Assembly (NCBI GenBank): GCA_037447655.1
Contig: JBBHKE010000955.1
Location: forward strand, 64,001 to 124,000
Source: Zygnema cylindricum
Taxonomy: Eukaryota; Streptophyta; Zygnematophyceae; Zygnematales; Zygnemataceae
Length of the DNA stretch: 60,000 bases
Direction of reading: 5' to 3'
In this document: piece by piece, positions 1-11,619 of the stretch
How positions within the stretch are numbered: position 1 is the first letter of the stretch
Layout: each line of letters begins with the position of its first letter
Made by a program: the position numbers and the translations under genes
Notes under the pieces: generated by a model
The model's database searches: none
Told to the model about the DNA's origin: nothing
Seen by the model: only the letters and a program-made list of their open reading frames with translations

Positions 1-798
1 TTGGAGGAAGAGACTAATGCTAAACTCCTTGAAAGAGAAGGAAAGGTTGAAGCTTTTTCCACAAACTTTGACAAAAGAAATCAGATTAATCAAAACAAGA
101 GTCAGTTTAACCATAATCAAAATCAGTTTAATCAGTATAATCAGAGGCAGAATAGGCCATCTTCTACTACTTGCTTTTATTCTTTTGAGAAGGGTCGTGG
201 ATACAGGTACTGTCCTAAGCTGAAAAAGGCTAATGAGACAGGTTTACACAGGCCAGGTTGGCAACAAAGCCAATATCACAGAGGCTTCTCTGGGAATCCT
301 ACCCGTGGAAATTCTCTTTTTTCGGCTTCTGCAACTAATATGGATGAGTCTTTAAGCTTCAATGAGAGAGAGGATGCGGAGTTATTTGCTATGGCGGCTG
401 CCATGGAGGGTCCTAAGGATGCAGGATGGATCACGACTTTTACGAATCTTCAACAAACATCCCCAAAAAGTATTTACTATGCTTGTGGCATGAGTGTTCA
501 AACCTCGGCTTAGGATGATGTATCTTTGATGGTAGATGTGGGGGGGAAGTCGGTAGAAAGAACCCTTCACAATGTTTTGTTTGTTCTAGACTTCAAGAAA
601 AATCTTTTTTCTACATCATTAGTGGAGAGCAAAGGCTTTGAAGTCATTCTAAAAGGAGGTAGACAGGTTATTAGCAAGGAAGGGAAAGTAGCAATAACAC
701 GAACTAGAGATTTTAGCAAAATGTACCGGATAGACATGGCTGAATATAAAGAAAATGATGTTCTCTACTCCAGTGTCCAATCTGATAATGAGTTGTGA
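1..798 (+). pseudogene. Cop1 gag C-terminus and protease/pre-integrase remnant
   Basis: Frame 1 encodes an Asn/Gln-rich stretch and then a damaged CCHC zinc knuckle: CFYSFEKGRGYRYC, with the second Cys and the His lost, where Cop8 has CFYCSERGHGYKLC. Next comes a protease segment ending in HNVLFVLDFKKNLFS, typical of the region between copia protease and integrase. The aspartate motif (DTGA in Cop8) has been deleted here. In-frame stops are a TAG at 511-513 and a TGA at 796-798; the latter replaces the Trp of the usual LWHKRLGH. Loss of both the knuckle and the protease aspartate means no activity is possible. Confidence 0.85.
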
Positions 799-1590
799 CA
801 TAAAAGATTAAGACATATGAATTATGATAGCCTTAAGAAAATGGTGAATTCAGGAATGGTTGAGAGAGTTTCTCTGAATTCCCATCCAATAAAATCAAGT
901 GATGGTTGTTCACTTGGCAAGATCCACAAATTGCCATTTCCACAAGAAACAGACCACGAATCGGAGAAAGTTCTGCAGCTAATACATTTTGATGTTCTTC
1001 GTCCTTCACAAGTGGCTTCGGCTTTAGGCATCCACTATATAGTTACATTTATAGATGACTACTTGAGATATACCAAAGTTTACTCCATGCAACATAAAAG
1101 TGAAGTGTTTACTCACTTCAAACACTACAAAGCGTGGGCGGAAAAGCTTCATGGAGTTCAAATCTTGGCGTTGAGATCGGACAATGGGGGAGAATATACA
1201 TCAAAGGAATTTGAAGAGTTTCTCTTTCAGGAAGGTATCAGTCACAATCTAACAATTCCATCTACACTGGAACAGAATGGTGTTTTTGAGAGATTAATGG
1301 GACAGTGACAAGAAGTGCTCGGTCCATGCTTGCAGATAAAGGGCTAGATTTGAAATTCTAGGCTGAAGCACTTAACTGCGCTGTTTATATTAAGAATAAA
1401 GTGCTTCTAGATCTGTTTGCACTACACCTTTTGAGCTTTGGACAGGAGAGAAAATTGATGTAAGTCACTTTAAGATCTTTGGCAGCAAGTGTTTTATTCT
1501 AGATACTTCACACGATAGATGGAAAATGGATGCTAAGGGCTTACCAGAGATTTTCATGGGGTATGATGATAATGCAAAAATGTTATAAAG
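799..1590 (+). pseudogene. Cop1 integrase remnant
   Basis: The core domain is clear: an LIHFDV segment holds the first catalytic Asp, RSDNGGEY the second, and LEQNGVFER the catalytic Glu, so the DDE triad is kept in frame 1 (817-1308). The N-terminal zinc-binding part is damaged: the CDGC pair of relatives is SDGC here and the first His follows a stop. Frame is lost near 1300, with the continuation (RSARSMLADKG) in another frame, and a stop replaces the Trp of the usual KFWAEA. The C-terminal part runs into frame 3 from about 1530. Confidence 0.85.
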
Positions 1591-2044
1591 TTTTTATATT
1601 TGAGAAACAGAAAGTGGTTATCTCTAGAAATATCCAGATTGAAGATGAGATGGATTCGGTTGACTCTTTTCAAGTGTTAGACAAACCGACAAAGAAAAAC
1701 CAAGAATATGTCATTTTTCACCACACGCAGCGGGTTTACTTTCCACAGCCAAATGGGACTACTCTTCCTTCAGCTCCCTTAATGACTTCACATAAGGCTT
1801 CACCACAAGTTCCATCTCAGGCGAAACAAAGTGTTACACCACAGGTCGCGGATCAGCCAAGGCAGTCAAATCGGATACTGTCGACGATTTCAGCCTTGGA
1901 ATTTCCAGGGGGAAAGAGATCTAGCAGCGATCTGCAAACAAGCTCTCACTTTGCTTTTTTTGCAGCTAGAGAGGAGCCTATAACAATTCAGGAGGCCTTT
2001 TCATCACTGAGAGAAATCATTGGATCGAGGCGGCGAACGAGGAA

Positions 2045-3550
2045 ATGAAATCTATTATGGAGGCACAAATGTGGGAGTTGGTGGATCTTCCTCCATGCAG
2101 AAAAGCAATCGGCAACAAATGGGTATTCAAGGTGAAGTTGAACCCGGACAACACCATTCAAAGGTATAAGGCTAGACCAGTGGCTAAGGGGTATAATCAA
2201 AAAGAAGATATCGATTTTGAAGAAACCTTCTCTCCAGTTGTTAGATTTCTGACTGTCACAATCTTGCTAAGTCTAGCGGCTATAAAGAATATGGAAATAC
2301 ATCAAATGGATGTCAAAAATGCTTTCTTGCATGGAGAATTAGAAGAGACCATCTACACTAAACAACCTGATATGTATGTAGAAAAAGGAAAGGAGGATTT
2401 GGTGTGTAAACTGATGAAATCTTTGTATGGGTTGAAACAAGCCCCTAGACATTGGAATTTGAATTTAGATGGGTTTTTGACTGGGCTAGGTTTTAAGAGA
2501 ATTAGCTCAGATCATTCTGTATATGTTCTACAAGGGGAGGATGGGATAATTTACATTGTTGTATATGTGGATGACTTATTATTAATAAGTAAGTCAATGG
2601 ATGAAATAAACCGCATTAAAGTGGCTTTAAGGTCTAGGTTTGAGATGAAGGACCTCGGAGAGGCCAAGTATGTCTTAGGTATACAGGTAGAAAGAGACAG
2701 AAACAAAAGGTTGATTATATTGATTCAAAAATAAGCAACAAGTAACATGCTGTAAAGATTTGAAATGAAAGATGTGAAAGGATCTATAACTCCCATGGAA
2801 TTCAGGCAAAAATTGGAAGGAATTGAGTTAGACTCAGGCATAATGGTTTGTGAGAGTCTAGAGACACAGGAGGAGGAGTTTATGGCTTCAAAGCCATATA
2901 GACAGGTAGTTGGAAGTCTTATATATTTTATGAATTGTACGAGACCCGACATTACCGTAGCCGTGGGAGTCCTGAGTAGAAGTCTGCAGAATCCTAAAAA
3001 GGCAGATTGGGAAGCAACAAAAAGGGTGTTGAGATATCTTGCAACTACTCAAAATCTCAAGCTTGTACTCGGAGGAGGAGAGGTGAAAATATAGATATGG
3101 AGCGATGCTAGCTATAGAAACATGCCAAGCCGGAAATCTACGACTGGCTTTGTTCTAAAGATTGGAGATGGAACTTGTTGGTGGAGTAGCAAATTACAAA
3201 AGGTTACAGCTCAATCCACAATGGAGTTAGAATATATGGCAGCAGCTTTCGCCCTCAAGGAACTCCTATGGGTCAAGTCCATTTTACAAGAACTTGGGTA
3301 TATGCAAACTGGTCCTCACGCTATATGGTGTGACAACCACGCAACCATTGCAATTGCCTCTAACCCCAGCCATCACTTTAAGAGCAAACACATGGATTTT
3401 AGACTTCACTTTGTTAGAGATAAAGTACTTGCAAAAGTCGCTTAATTGTGTTATTTACCGGATGAAAAGATGGTGGCTAACATGTTAACAAAAGCCCTTC
3501 CTGCTCCTAAGTTACAGTTTTGCAGAGATGTTATTGGACTAAGTGAGTAA
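2045..3550 (+). pseudogene. Cop1 reverse transcriptase-RNase H remnant
   Basis: Frame 2 carries RVT_2-type reverse transcriptase from WELVDLPP through the catalytic YVDD (2564-2575) to LGEAKYVLGIQVERD, then a stop near 2732. The connection and RNase H domain follow in the same frame (GSLIYFMNCTRPDI, then STTGFVLKIGDGTCWWSSK and the QSTMELEYMA block with its catalytic acidic residues). A further stop (about 3092) and a frameshift near 3443 break the end. The LSE stop at about 3548 closes pol just before the LTR. RT would copy element RNA to DNA and RNase H would remove the RNA; this copy cannot. Confidence 0.9.
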
Positions 3551-3573
3551 CTGAGTCTAGAGATTTAGGGGAA

Positions 3574-4620
3574 TGTTGTAATTTATAAATCTCTATTTCA
3601 GTAAATAGGGGTAAAAATAATTTATAATATTTTCTAAGTAGTCTAGTGTAATACTTACCTTAATTAGCGTTACAGTAGCAAAAAATACAGTAGAGTGTAT
3701 TGTACATTTACAGGGACACTTGTCGACAAAACAACGTATGCAGGTTTTCGGAGTGGCACCGACAGCTAGCCACACGCGTCACGCAGTTGAGGATTTGATT
3801 CACATGATCGGACGAACGGGATCTGAACCGGGTATTCTAGAAATATATGGTATAGTTCGACGGTACCATCGTCGATTGAATTGTTTCCAACGGACGGGAT
3901 TCACCTGGGACCACAAATATGATTCACGAGGGACCACAAGCTTGATTCGCCTGGGACCACAAGTGACGAAGCACTCATGTGCTTCGTACTACAAAACCAC
4001 ATTCGGCTGGACTTTAGCGACTACCGCTGACTAAGCATTTGGAACGTTTTGTGTACCGTTAGAACGTTTTGTGTACGGTTCGACCGTTTTGTGTACGGTT
4101 CAATATCTTAAAATATCTGAATAACATTGTTTTGTAGTTTAGTGTAATAAAAAATATTGTTCCATTAATCAGTTTTTTAGAAAATACTAATTAGGGTTTT
4201 GAGGTATAGTGACGTACAGGTAGGATGCTTTGTCGTTAGTGAGGATAATAACCGTAATTACGGTAACCCAAATGAGTGTAGATCAGTATATACACACTGT
4301 CAGCATATAACTTAGGAATTAGCCAATTTTGTAGTATCCAGTTTTGGGAATACGATTATCTAAGGGCAGTTTTTGGGAGACTTCCAAATATCATATCTTA
4401 TGGTTTATTGGGTCATTTGGGCTGAAATTTTGGGAATTGTCAGTTTATTGTATTGTGTATCCGTGTGACAAATTTGAGGCATATTGGTTTTCTAAGTCAT
4501 ATTTTGTGTCAGTTCAAAGTTGGCTGTTGAGAAGGTACTTTGATAGTTTTTGTTGTTTTTCATGTCTACTTCAACTACTGCTGCTGGTTCTCCTCCTGCA
4601 ACGGTGGTTGTAGAACAATA
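3574..4620 (+). repeat. Cop1 3' LTR
   Basis: The LTR starts TGTTG just after a purine-rich tract (agatttagggga, 3561-3572). It ends at AACAATA by alignment with the Cop8 LTR, whose end is AACAACA. The last 60 bases contain an ATG opening a Ser/Thr/Ala-rich peptide, as in the Cop8 LTR (gag start at 42234). Within it, around 4040-4100, the motif ACGTTTTGTGTACSGTT is repeated about three times. It lacks the tRNA-like module seen in the Cop9-group LTRs. Confidence 0.75.
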
Positions 4621-5382
4621 GTGTTGTTATGATGTGTGGTTATGCAACGTCGTCCTGTTAGTTTTTGTTATGACTTTAATCCAATGGACATGCGAAGACA
4701 TGGTGTCGTCGCCTGAATGTGGTGAATGACAGGCTACTTCAATAGATTGTCGGCAAATGTTGGCGAAATCGAAAAGAAGACGACAATGCGTCGTCCCCTC
4801 AACGTTGGAAGTTTCGAAAAAATAATTCATGCCGGTTAAAAGTGGAGCCGTCACTTAAACGTGAAGTATAAGAAATGACGAACAAGAGACGGCGCCCAAT
4901 ATTAAAATCGCGTTGTAAATGAGACGTGGGATGCATTCTTTCATTTCGTCGCCCCACTGTTGGAATAGTCGTACGCATCGTGAGAGCGACGAAGTTATTC
5001 TGTGCCAGACCATATATAATGTAACTATCCCTCGCACAAAATCGTAGTATTTAACATTGCTGTGTACTTTTTATCAAAGTAGGGTTTTGGGCTATTATTT
5101 TTTGTACTCCTTACATTTTCTGTAGTCGCGTCTTCTACAGTTCTATTTAACTCTCATCTTTAAAGCTACGCTATAGAGCGCAGCAACCAGCTAATTAAGT
5201 GATGACGTACCGTGATGGCTTATCGCCGCCGCCATCCTCCCCTTGTTACGGCGACCGCGGAAGAGTTAGCGAGGCAACGGGAGGCGGCAAACCCCGTTAG
5301 CCATAGGATGGGAAGGAGGAAAGAGTGAAGGGAAGGAAAATGGGAGCAACTGTTGAGGTGAGTAGGGAGGAGGAGGTAGATG
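4621..5382. other. No gene; GACGAC/GTCGTC-rich flank of a DNA transposon
   Basis: No coding sequence was recognised. The stretch 4645-5000 contains many short inverted GACGAC or CGTCGTC motifs (for example near 4650, 4706, 4775 and 4945), the same motif family found at 7140-7385 and 9650-9835. It may be the left terminal or subterminal region of the element that carries the transposase downstream. No exact terminal inverted repeat or target duplication could be fixed by eye. Confidence 0.4.
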
Positions 5383-6055
5383 GTGAGGAAGGAATGGGGA
5401 AAAAATGCGACGGTTGAGGAAGGGGGAGGGAATTGAATCGGGGGGAGGATTAGAGAGGAGGAGGAGGAGGATACGAAAAAAATTTAGGGTTTTTGATGAG
5501 AGGGAGGAAGAGGACGAAGGTGAGTGGGGGGTGGGAAAGAAAACGTTGAGTGGGGAAGGAGGGGGGGGGCCCGACATTAGGTGAGGAAGAGATGGGAAAA
5601 GAGGCGACGGTTAAAGAGGCGGAGGGAAGTGAGGCGGGGGGAGGAGTATAGAGGAGGAGGAGGAGGATAAAAAGGAAAAATAAGATTTTTGATGAGAGGG
5701 AGGAGGAGGACGAAAGTGAGGGGGAGGGGGAAGGGAGGGGCGACATAAGGTGAGGAAGGAAAGGGAAAAGATGCAACGGTTAAGGAGGGGGAGTGGAGTG
5801 AGGCGAGGGGAGGAGTAGAGAGGAGGAAAAGGAGGATAAAAAGGAAAAATATGATTTTTGATGAGAGGGAGGAGGAGGACAAAAGTGAGGGGGAGGGGGG
5901 GGGAGGGGTGGCATTAGATGAGAAAGGAAGGGGAAAAGAGGCGGCGGTTGAGGAGGGGGAGGGAAATGAGGCGGGGGGAGTAGTAGAGAGGATGAGGAGG
6001 ATAATAAGGAAAAATAGGGTTTTTGATGAGAGAGACGAGGGGGGAGGGTGTGAGG
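5383..6055. repeat. Four tandem copies of a ~170-200 bp purine-rich unit
   Basis: Copies begin at about 5383, 5581, 5750 and 5918. Each starts with gtgaggaag or a close variant and includes a CGACGGTT-type motif, a GAGGAGGAGG run, the block TTTTTGATGAGAGGGAGGA and a G-rich tail. The plus strand is almost all A and G, with runs of up to nine G. The last copy is entered by the acidic ORF that starts at 5851. Confidence 0.85.
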
Positions 6056-7037
6056 CACCGATAAAATTAGAGAGCAGGAGGGAAATTAAACTAGGAAAAG
6101 AGAAAGTTAGTCGATGGAGCGACGAGGATTACGTCCCCTCAACTTCTTATAGCGACGAGAGCATTGTGGAAGGGGAGGAACCGCCGGATGAGAAGCATAC
6201 CCCCGAAGTAGAAAATCCCACTGATATTCGGGTATGAAAGGATGTGGATGAGGCCACCACCAACGACGAGGAAAGTTCGGATAGCAAGGAACGACAACGA
6301 GAGGATGAATACGGGGATGATGACGACGTGCTCGAGGCGCCTCCCACACCGAACAAGGAGAGAGGCATTGTATTTGGTAATCCAGGTCCTTCAGCTCCAT
6401 ACCGAGTTCAGGATCCGGATTGGTTTTTCCCTTCTCCCACGGAAGAGGAGGAAACGAGCAGTTTTGTGCCTCGGGTCAAGAGTTTCATTCCGGTTGCCGA
6501 ATGGCCGGAACATTGGAGGTATGGTGAACCGCGTTCCCTAAACCCGAGGGAAAATCCCCACCCGGAAATTCTCGACACCCCCTCGGATGTCCCCGCTAAT
6601 CCGACGTGGCTTTTCATCGACGCTGACGACCGAGGCTCGACGTTTGCCCACATACGGCAATTCAATCCGGCGAATCCACGGCATACGTGGATTGTTCACG
6701 ACAACCGCGGTTTTCGTGTGAACATTCCCGCGTTATTGCCGCTTCACCATCCGTGAAACCCCGAATATACACCGTTTTCAAGTATTGTTGAAAAACTCCC
6801 AAGGTAATGGCTCTCCGAGCGGCTCGTACCTCGGTTCTACATAAGTACTAAAATTTTCAAGTGAGGCTACCCCGTCTATGCGAAATCCCAAGGGTTCGGC
6901 GTCCAATTAGCCCCCCTCCACCACCGACAGAAGAGAATTGGCCACGAATAATTGAGGCACTCGCTAACCAATTGGCCGCCCAACAAAAACAGGTGACGAG
7001 GCTAACACGAGAATTGTCTCAAAAAAAAATGTTGTAA
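5851..7037 (+). pseudogene. ORF1: acidic protein with probable second coiled-coil exon, function unknown
   Basis: One reading frame (frame 1) runs from 5851 to 6756 with a single TGA at 6235-6237. The product is very acidic (Glu/Asp/Ser-rich, for example EYGDDDDVLEAPPTP) and then has a Trp- and Pro-rich half (DPDWFFPSP, EWPEHWRYGEP). From 6861 to 7037 a second open stretch encodes a proline run (ISPPPPPTEENW), a heptad-like LANQLAAQQKQVTRLTREL segment, and a stop. I infer a second exon, with an intron of about 100 bases between. Lying just upstream of the transposase in the same orientation, it is plausibly an accessory protein of the same DNA transposon. I know no matching family. The N-terminus is coded inside the tandem repeat, so the true start is uncertain. 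Confidence 0.45.
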
Positions 7038-7139
7038 TTGGTATGTTTGTAATTTCTGAATTTGTTCATTTATCCTTCTTTTTTTATTTTGTCGTCGCTA
7101 AACTACAAACTAAGATTGTTTTTTTATTATCTGTCATGT

Positions 7140-7385
7140 TTGTTAAATATAGCGACGACGGCGCCTTGTCCGTAAAGCAACGACGAATTTCAGTTGTCGC
7201 TGAACCATAACTCTCCCAAAATTATAATTTACAACTAAACGTTGATACACCGACGACAGATGGTCGTCGCTAAAATTAGCGACGACATATTGTCGTCTCC
7301 TAATTCAGCGACGAGCAGCTGTCAACGCTGATTTAGCGACGAGGATTTGTCGTCGTTGAATTTGGCGACGACAAATCCTCGTCCC
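7140..7385. repeat. Cluster of inverted GCGACGAC motifs
   Basis: Motifs such as TTAGCGACGAC and its complement GTCGTCGCTAA recur about ten times in both orientations, several as back-to-back hairpins (for example gacgacatattgtcgtc near 7280 and gaggatttgtcgtcg near 7340). Similar clusters lie at 4645-5000 and 9650-9835. Subterminal motif arrays of this kind bind the transposase in some plant DNA transposons. Here the cluster sits just upstream of the transposase exon. Confidence 0.65.
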
Positions 7386-7466
7386 TTAAGCGATTCTTGA
7401 AATATAATGGCTTTTTATGTAGATTTCTAGTGACTAATTTTTGTTCTTTCTTTACTCCAATTGCAG

Positions 7467-9348
7467 AGTACCAGAAGGCAAGGCAATGGTGGGACGAAAG
7501 GGTGGCGGTACTTAAAGGGGTAAGGGAAACTACTCTCACCTTATCTACCTCGGGTTTTGGAAGGAGGAGCGTGGCGGTAACGAAGGCGTTATCGGGAAGG
7601 GGTAGGAATGAGCTACCATGGGTGACGAAGCTTCACAGCGACTTAGTGGACGAATTCTTCCGATTCCAAAAGGCGGGCATAAAAATGTCAACTATAATTG
7701 TGGGTAAAATGGCTAATTACATCATTGCCAAAATGAAGAAGAATGGTGCGCCGGAATTTATCAACGGCAATGGTGAAGTGATCGACATTAGAATCACTCT
7801 TTGTTGGATTCAACGCCTTTTCGAAAAGCATAGCATTGTCGTCCGAGCTCAAAAGGGCAAACTACAATTAAGTTCGGAGAAGGAGGAATACATCGAGAAG
7901 ACCGTGGCATATCACATAGGCGTTTTAAAAAGAGGATTTCTATCGGGTAAGCCTCGTATTTTCCTTCCCTTTGTTGCTTCTTATCATTTAAAGTTTATTA
8001 ATTAGTATCTTTTCCGTGCTTGTTGAGGGAAACGAGTGTGAAAAGGACATTTGGAGTCTTAGTAACCCCCTAACTTTTTAAAGATGACTACAATGTAAAC
8101 CAACAATGTCATTTTTTTCATTATACTTACTTGTGTTTTGTTTTCTTTTGTGATTTGATATTTTTTGGTGGATAATAGGTCGTTTTAACGAGGTTTTGGT
8201 GGAGAACATGGACGAAACCCACTTAATTGTAAATATGGACAACAAGAAAACTTTGGGCTTTCGCGGCGACGAGGTTGTAAGATACGCCGACGTTACGAGT
8301 GGTGGAGAGTCTATGACATTGATGGTACGACTCACGGGAGGAGCGAATGTAGGAATATAGTCTCCAATGATAATATTCAAAAACAGCGGTCGAAAATTAC
8401 CCGATAAAAGGGCCTTGTCGACGATGTACCGGGTAAGTTTCATTAGATTTGAATTTTTGAAATATTGTGCATCTTTGTTATCTTCCTCTATTTTTTACGT
8501 ATTCTTCTCTATGAAAATATGAGTTTCCGCTCTCCTTCTCTCCCTCTACGCCACCTATCGGCCTCCTCTCCCTCTCCCTCTCCCTCTTTCTCTCCCCCTC
8601 ACGTAATTCACCCTCTCCCCTATACTTTATTTTTTCCTATTGTAGGAGTTTGCTACCGAACCGGCCCCAAAGGATGGAATGATAAAACCGTATTCCGCAA
8701 TGGATAGAAGAGCCGAGGTCTTACCAATGAGACCGCGAAGGACGTGAAAAAATAATATTCCACGACAATTGTGGCGGTCAGAACAATTCCGAGGAGTTGA
8801 GCCGAGTATTACTCGCCAAGGGGAATATACTCCACTTCTTCCCTCCTTGCGCGACTCACAGCGTGCAACCTGCCGACTCCTTCGTCATTTCCAAAAATAA
8901 AAAGGAGGTTTGGTCGCGGAAGTGGGAGGATTGGAAAATGAACGGGTTCGAGAAGCATGCGTATCCCCATCCGAGTGGCAAGGGTTGGTCCGGGAAGCTA
9001 CTCGGGCCCGAGAAGGCTTTCTTCCTTAAGTTGGCTCGCGATTCAATTCGCGAAGTCAACGCAATGAAGGAAAATCAAGGGATAGGTCACGCACGTAAAG
9101 GTATGCTATAATGCGGCTTGTCATTGAAGGACGGGAAATGGGAGGAGAAAAGACTCACCTCGGATTCACAAGTCATCATCATGAAATGGCGATGCCATTT
9201 CGAAGGCGATGAGGTGCCAATTCCTTCTACATCGGCACGAGATTTTGTCCGAGGCGTTCAAGATGCCGACACTCGGGAGGATAAAGTCTTTGATGATGCA
9301 GAATGGGAGAACGAAGATTTAGAGTCTTTTCATAGAGAAGTGGTTTAA
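7467..9348 (+). pseudogene. DDE-superfamily transposase, three exons, inactivated
   Basis: Exons are inferred as 7467-7946, 8179-8432 and 8646-9348, with GT-AG introns. Both joins restore conserved peptides: FLSG|RFNEVLVENMDETH and DDVPG|VCYRTGPKGW. The acidic catalytic residues are visible as MDETH, HDNCGGQNN (8764 on) and QPADSF, giving a DDD-type triad. The N-terminal part (ELPWVTKLHSDLVDEFFRF) looks like a helix-turn-helix region. The protein would cut and rejoin transposon ends. It is dead: TAG at 8358-8360, a one-base frameshift near 8699, TGA at 8728-8730 and TAA at 9109-9111. From memory, the motif set is that of DDE_1 (pogo-like) transposases abundant in oomycete genomes. An upstream exon before 7467 is likely, as the exon begins after a good acceptor (TTGCAG). 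Confidence 0.8.
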
Positions 9349-10045
9349 TTAGTGAAGTGGGAATGGTGGTTAGCATAAAATTATAGAACTGGTGTTTTTG
9401 TGTTATTTCTTTTTTAGTAGTTTTCGGTGGTTAGTGCGGTAATTGTACTTAGCGTTTATCAAAGTATGTCGCATAAATTGTCTCCGTGATAAGTTCAATA
9501 TAATCATATCCTTCTTTGATTTTCATTTTGAAGTTTGATAAAGAAAAATGATGGATTGGAACAAAACTTGAATGACATTGGATGTTAATGATGTTTTCAA
9601 TGTGTTTGGGGAATCATGTGTTTCATGTTGTATTCCACGTTGGGCGACAAATGCAGTATATCGCTAGGTGAGATCCGACATTTAGACTACTCCAGCGACG
9701 AGACACTCTCGTCGCTAAAATTTACAAATTCGGCACCACAATTCAGCGATTAGAAGGTCTCGTGGCTGAATGGTAAATCTGATGGTAAACATAAATTTTA
9801 CCATTTAGCGACGAAAATGTGTAGTCGCTGAACGATACAACTTTAGCTCTATTGTAAATAGAAGCCATACATAGCCATATTAAAAGGACTACACCGTAAA
9901 TATATTTCTCTGTGATGTGAAACACGCGTAGTCTTTACACAGACAATTGTATTCCGGATTTATTAATACAAAAATAAATTGTGTTCCGGATATATATTTT
10001 TCTTCCGAAATAGTAAACAAAACATCCACTTCTTCTCTTCCGTTT
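9349..10045. other. No gene; right-hand GACGAC motif cluster at 9650-9835
   Basis: After the transposase stop no coding sequence is recognised. Between 9650 and 9835 the motifs CAGCGACGAGACACTC, TCGTCGCTAAAA and TTTAGCGACGAAAA appear in both orientations, matching those at 7140-7385. This probably marks the right end of the DNA transposon. The sequence then passes into a copia gag fragment at about 10046. Confidence 0.5.
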
Positions 10046-11450
10046 GGTCCACCAAATCAAAGGCTCTTGTGACTCGAGTACACGAGGAGGAATCCGAGGA
10101 CGAGGACATTGAGCTCTTGCTGGATGAGGAGTCTTTACCGAGGTTGAAAATCCCCGAAAACAGAAGTGTGTTTTTTAAGGTTTGAAAGGTGAAGGAGGTT
10201 GGATTGTGGATTCCGGTGCCTCCATGCACATATGTAAGGATAAACACCTGTTCACTAAGATGAGAAAGATTCCCACGGTAGAGATAGAGTATGGGGATAG
10301 GAGCGTAGTCACTACTACTATGGTAGGATCGGTAGATATGAAAGTCTTAGTGGAGGGAAAGACATCCATAGTGACATTCTTTGATGTGTTGTTTATTCAA
10401 GAGTTAAACAAAAACCTGATCTCAACGTCTGTGTTAGACGATAAGGATTTTGAGACTAGCACTAGGAAGGGAACCTTTACTGCTAGCTTTGAGGAGGAAG
10501 TTTATTTCACTGCTGAAAAAGGTAGCTAATGGATGTTTAGGCTGATTTTAAGCAATGAAAATTAGAAACTTTACTATGATGGTGTTCATGATATTATGTT
10601 GTGGCATAAGAGGCTTGGACATGTGCATTTAGATAAGTTGAAAGAAATGAAAAAGATGGGAATAGTGGAAGGAATTCACTTCGGAGAAAGTGAAAACCTA
10701 AGTGACTGTAGTGGTTGTGCTCAAGGTAAAGCACACAGATTACCCTTCCCAAGGGAAACCATTTATAAAGGGGAAAATGTGTTAGACTTGGTACACACTG
10801 ATATTTGGGGACCGGCCAAAGTGCCCTCACACGGTGGTAAAAGATTTATGATAACAATCACTGACGATTGGTCTCGATACTCTAGAGTGTATTTTTTGAA
10901 AAATAAATCTGAGGCCCCACAGGTTTTAAAGGAATGTAAGACATGGAGTGAGAAACTCTATGAAAACCCTATTAACAGAGTAAGGAGTGATAATGGGGGA
11001 GTGTATACCTCCAATCAGTTTGAGGATTTTCTGAGAGAAGATAGAGTGCAACACCAAAAGACAATTCCTGAAAATCCTGAGCAGAATGGTGTAGCCGAGA
11101 GGTTAAATAGACCACTAAGTGATAGTGCCATGAGTATGCTTGAGATAAGAAAATAGGAAGGAATTTTGGGCCGAAGCTATGAACAATGCAAATTATCTGA
11201 AGAATAGAGTTCTTACCTCGATAGTAAAAGGCCAAACTCCTTATGAGAGATGGACCGACCGAAAACCAGATGTTTCACACTTAAAGGTTTTCGGTAGCCA
11301 AGTTTACAGTCTTGACACGGATAGGAAAAACTGGAAACTAGATGCTAAGGGAAAACCTGGATACTTTGTAGGATATGATGAGGATGTGAAGGGATAAACA
11401 GTGTAGGACATAGCAAAGAGAGATATCATTCTGGTCAAACACCTAGTTGT
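10046..11450 (+). pseudogene. Cop2 gag end, protease and integrase remnant
   Basis: Protease is recognised by WIVDSGASMHIC (DSG active site, 10201-10235) and the later FDVLFIQELNKNLIS. The integrase keeps a full HHCC zinc site (LWHKRLGH near 10596, then CSGC) and the triad VHTDIWGP, RSDNGGVY and PEQNGVAER. Breaks are a frameshift between the gag piece and protease (about 10180), TAA at 10527-10529, another stop near 10563, a stop near 11154 (IRK), and a frame change to 11179-11397 (GKPGYFVGYDEDVKG). Confidence 0.88.
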
Positions 11451-11619
11451 CATGAATGAAGGGAAGTCATTTGACCCTTTTAAATATACTAACAAGATAA
11501 AAATCAGATTTGAGTGTGAAGGTGAGGAGGACACCCTCCTTCCCGAAAGAGACATGAGTGAAACAGGGATTGCACATTTACGAGAGATCGAAAACACATG
11601 AGATTCACTAGAAACCTCA

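Larger units (their letters stand above)
1..4620 (+). mobile_element. Cop1: Ty1/copia retrotransposon, 5' end beyond window, decayed
   Basis: The order gag-protease-integrase-RT-RNase H followed by an LTR is the Ty1/copia order. The coding region is broken by several stops and frameshifts, described under its parts, so the copy is dead. Its proteins and LTR resemble Cop8 (41438-51662) more than the Cop9 group: the gag linker, the integrase and an LTR end coding for a Ser/Thr/Ala/Pro-rich gag start are shared. The 5' LTR and most of gag lie outside the window, so its age cannot be estimated from LTR divergence. Confidence 0.93.

Noticed and set aside
5266-6058. Several Pro/Ser/Leu-rich ORFs on the minus strand.
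   Set aside because: Shadow frames of the purine-rich tandem repeat, with no domain or homologous pattern.
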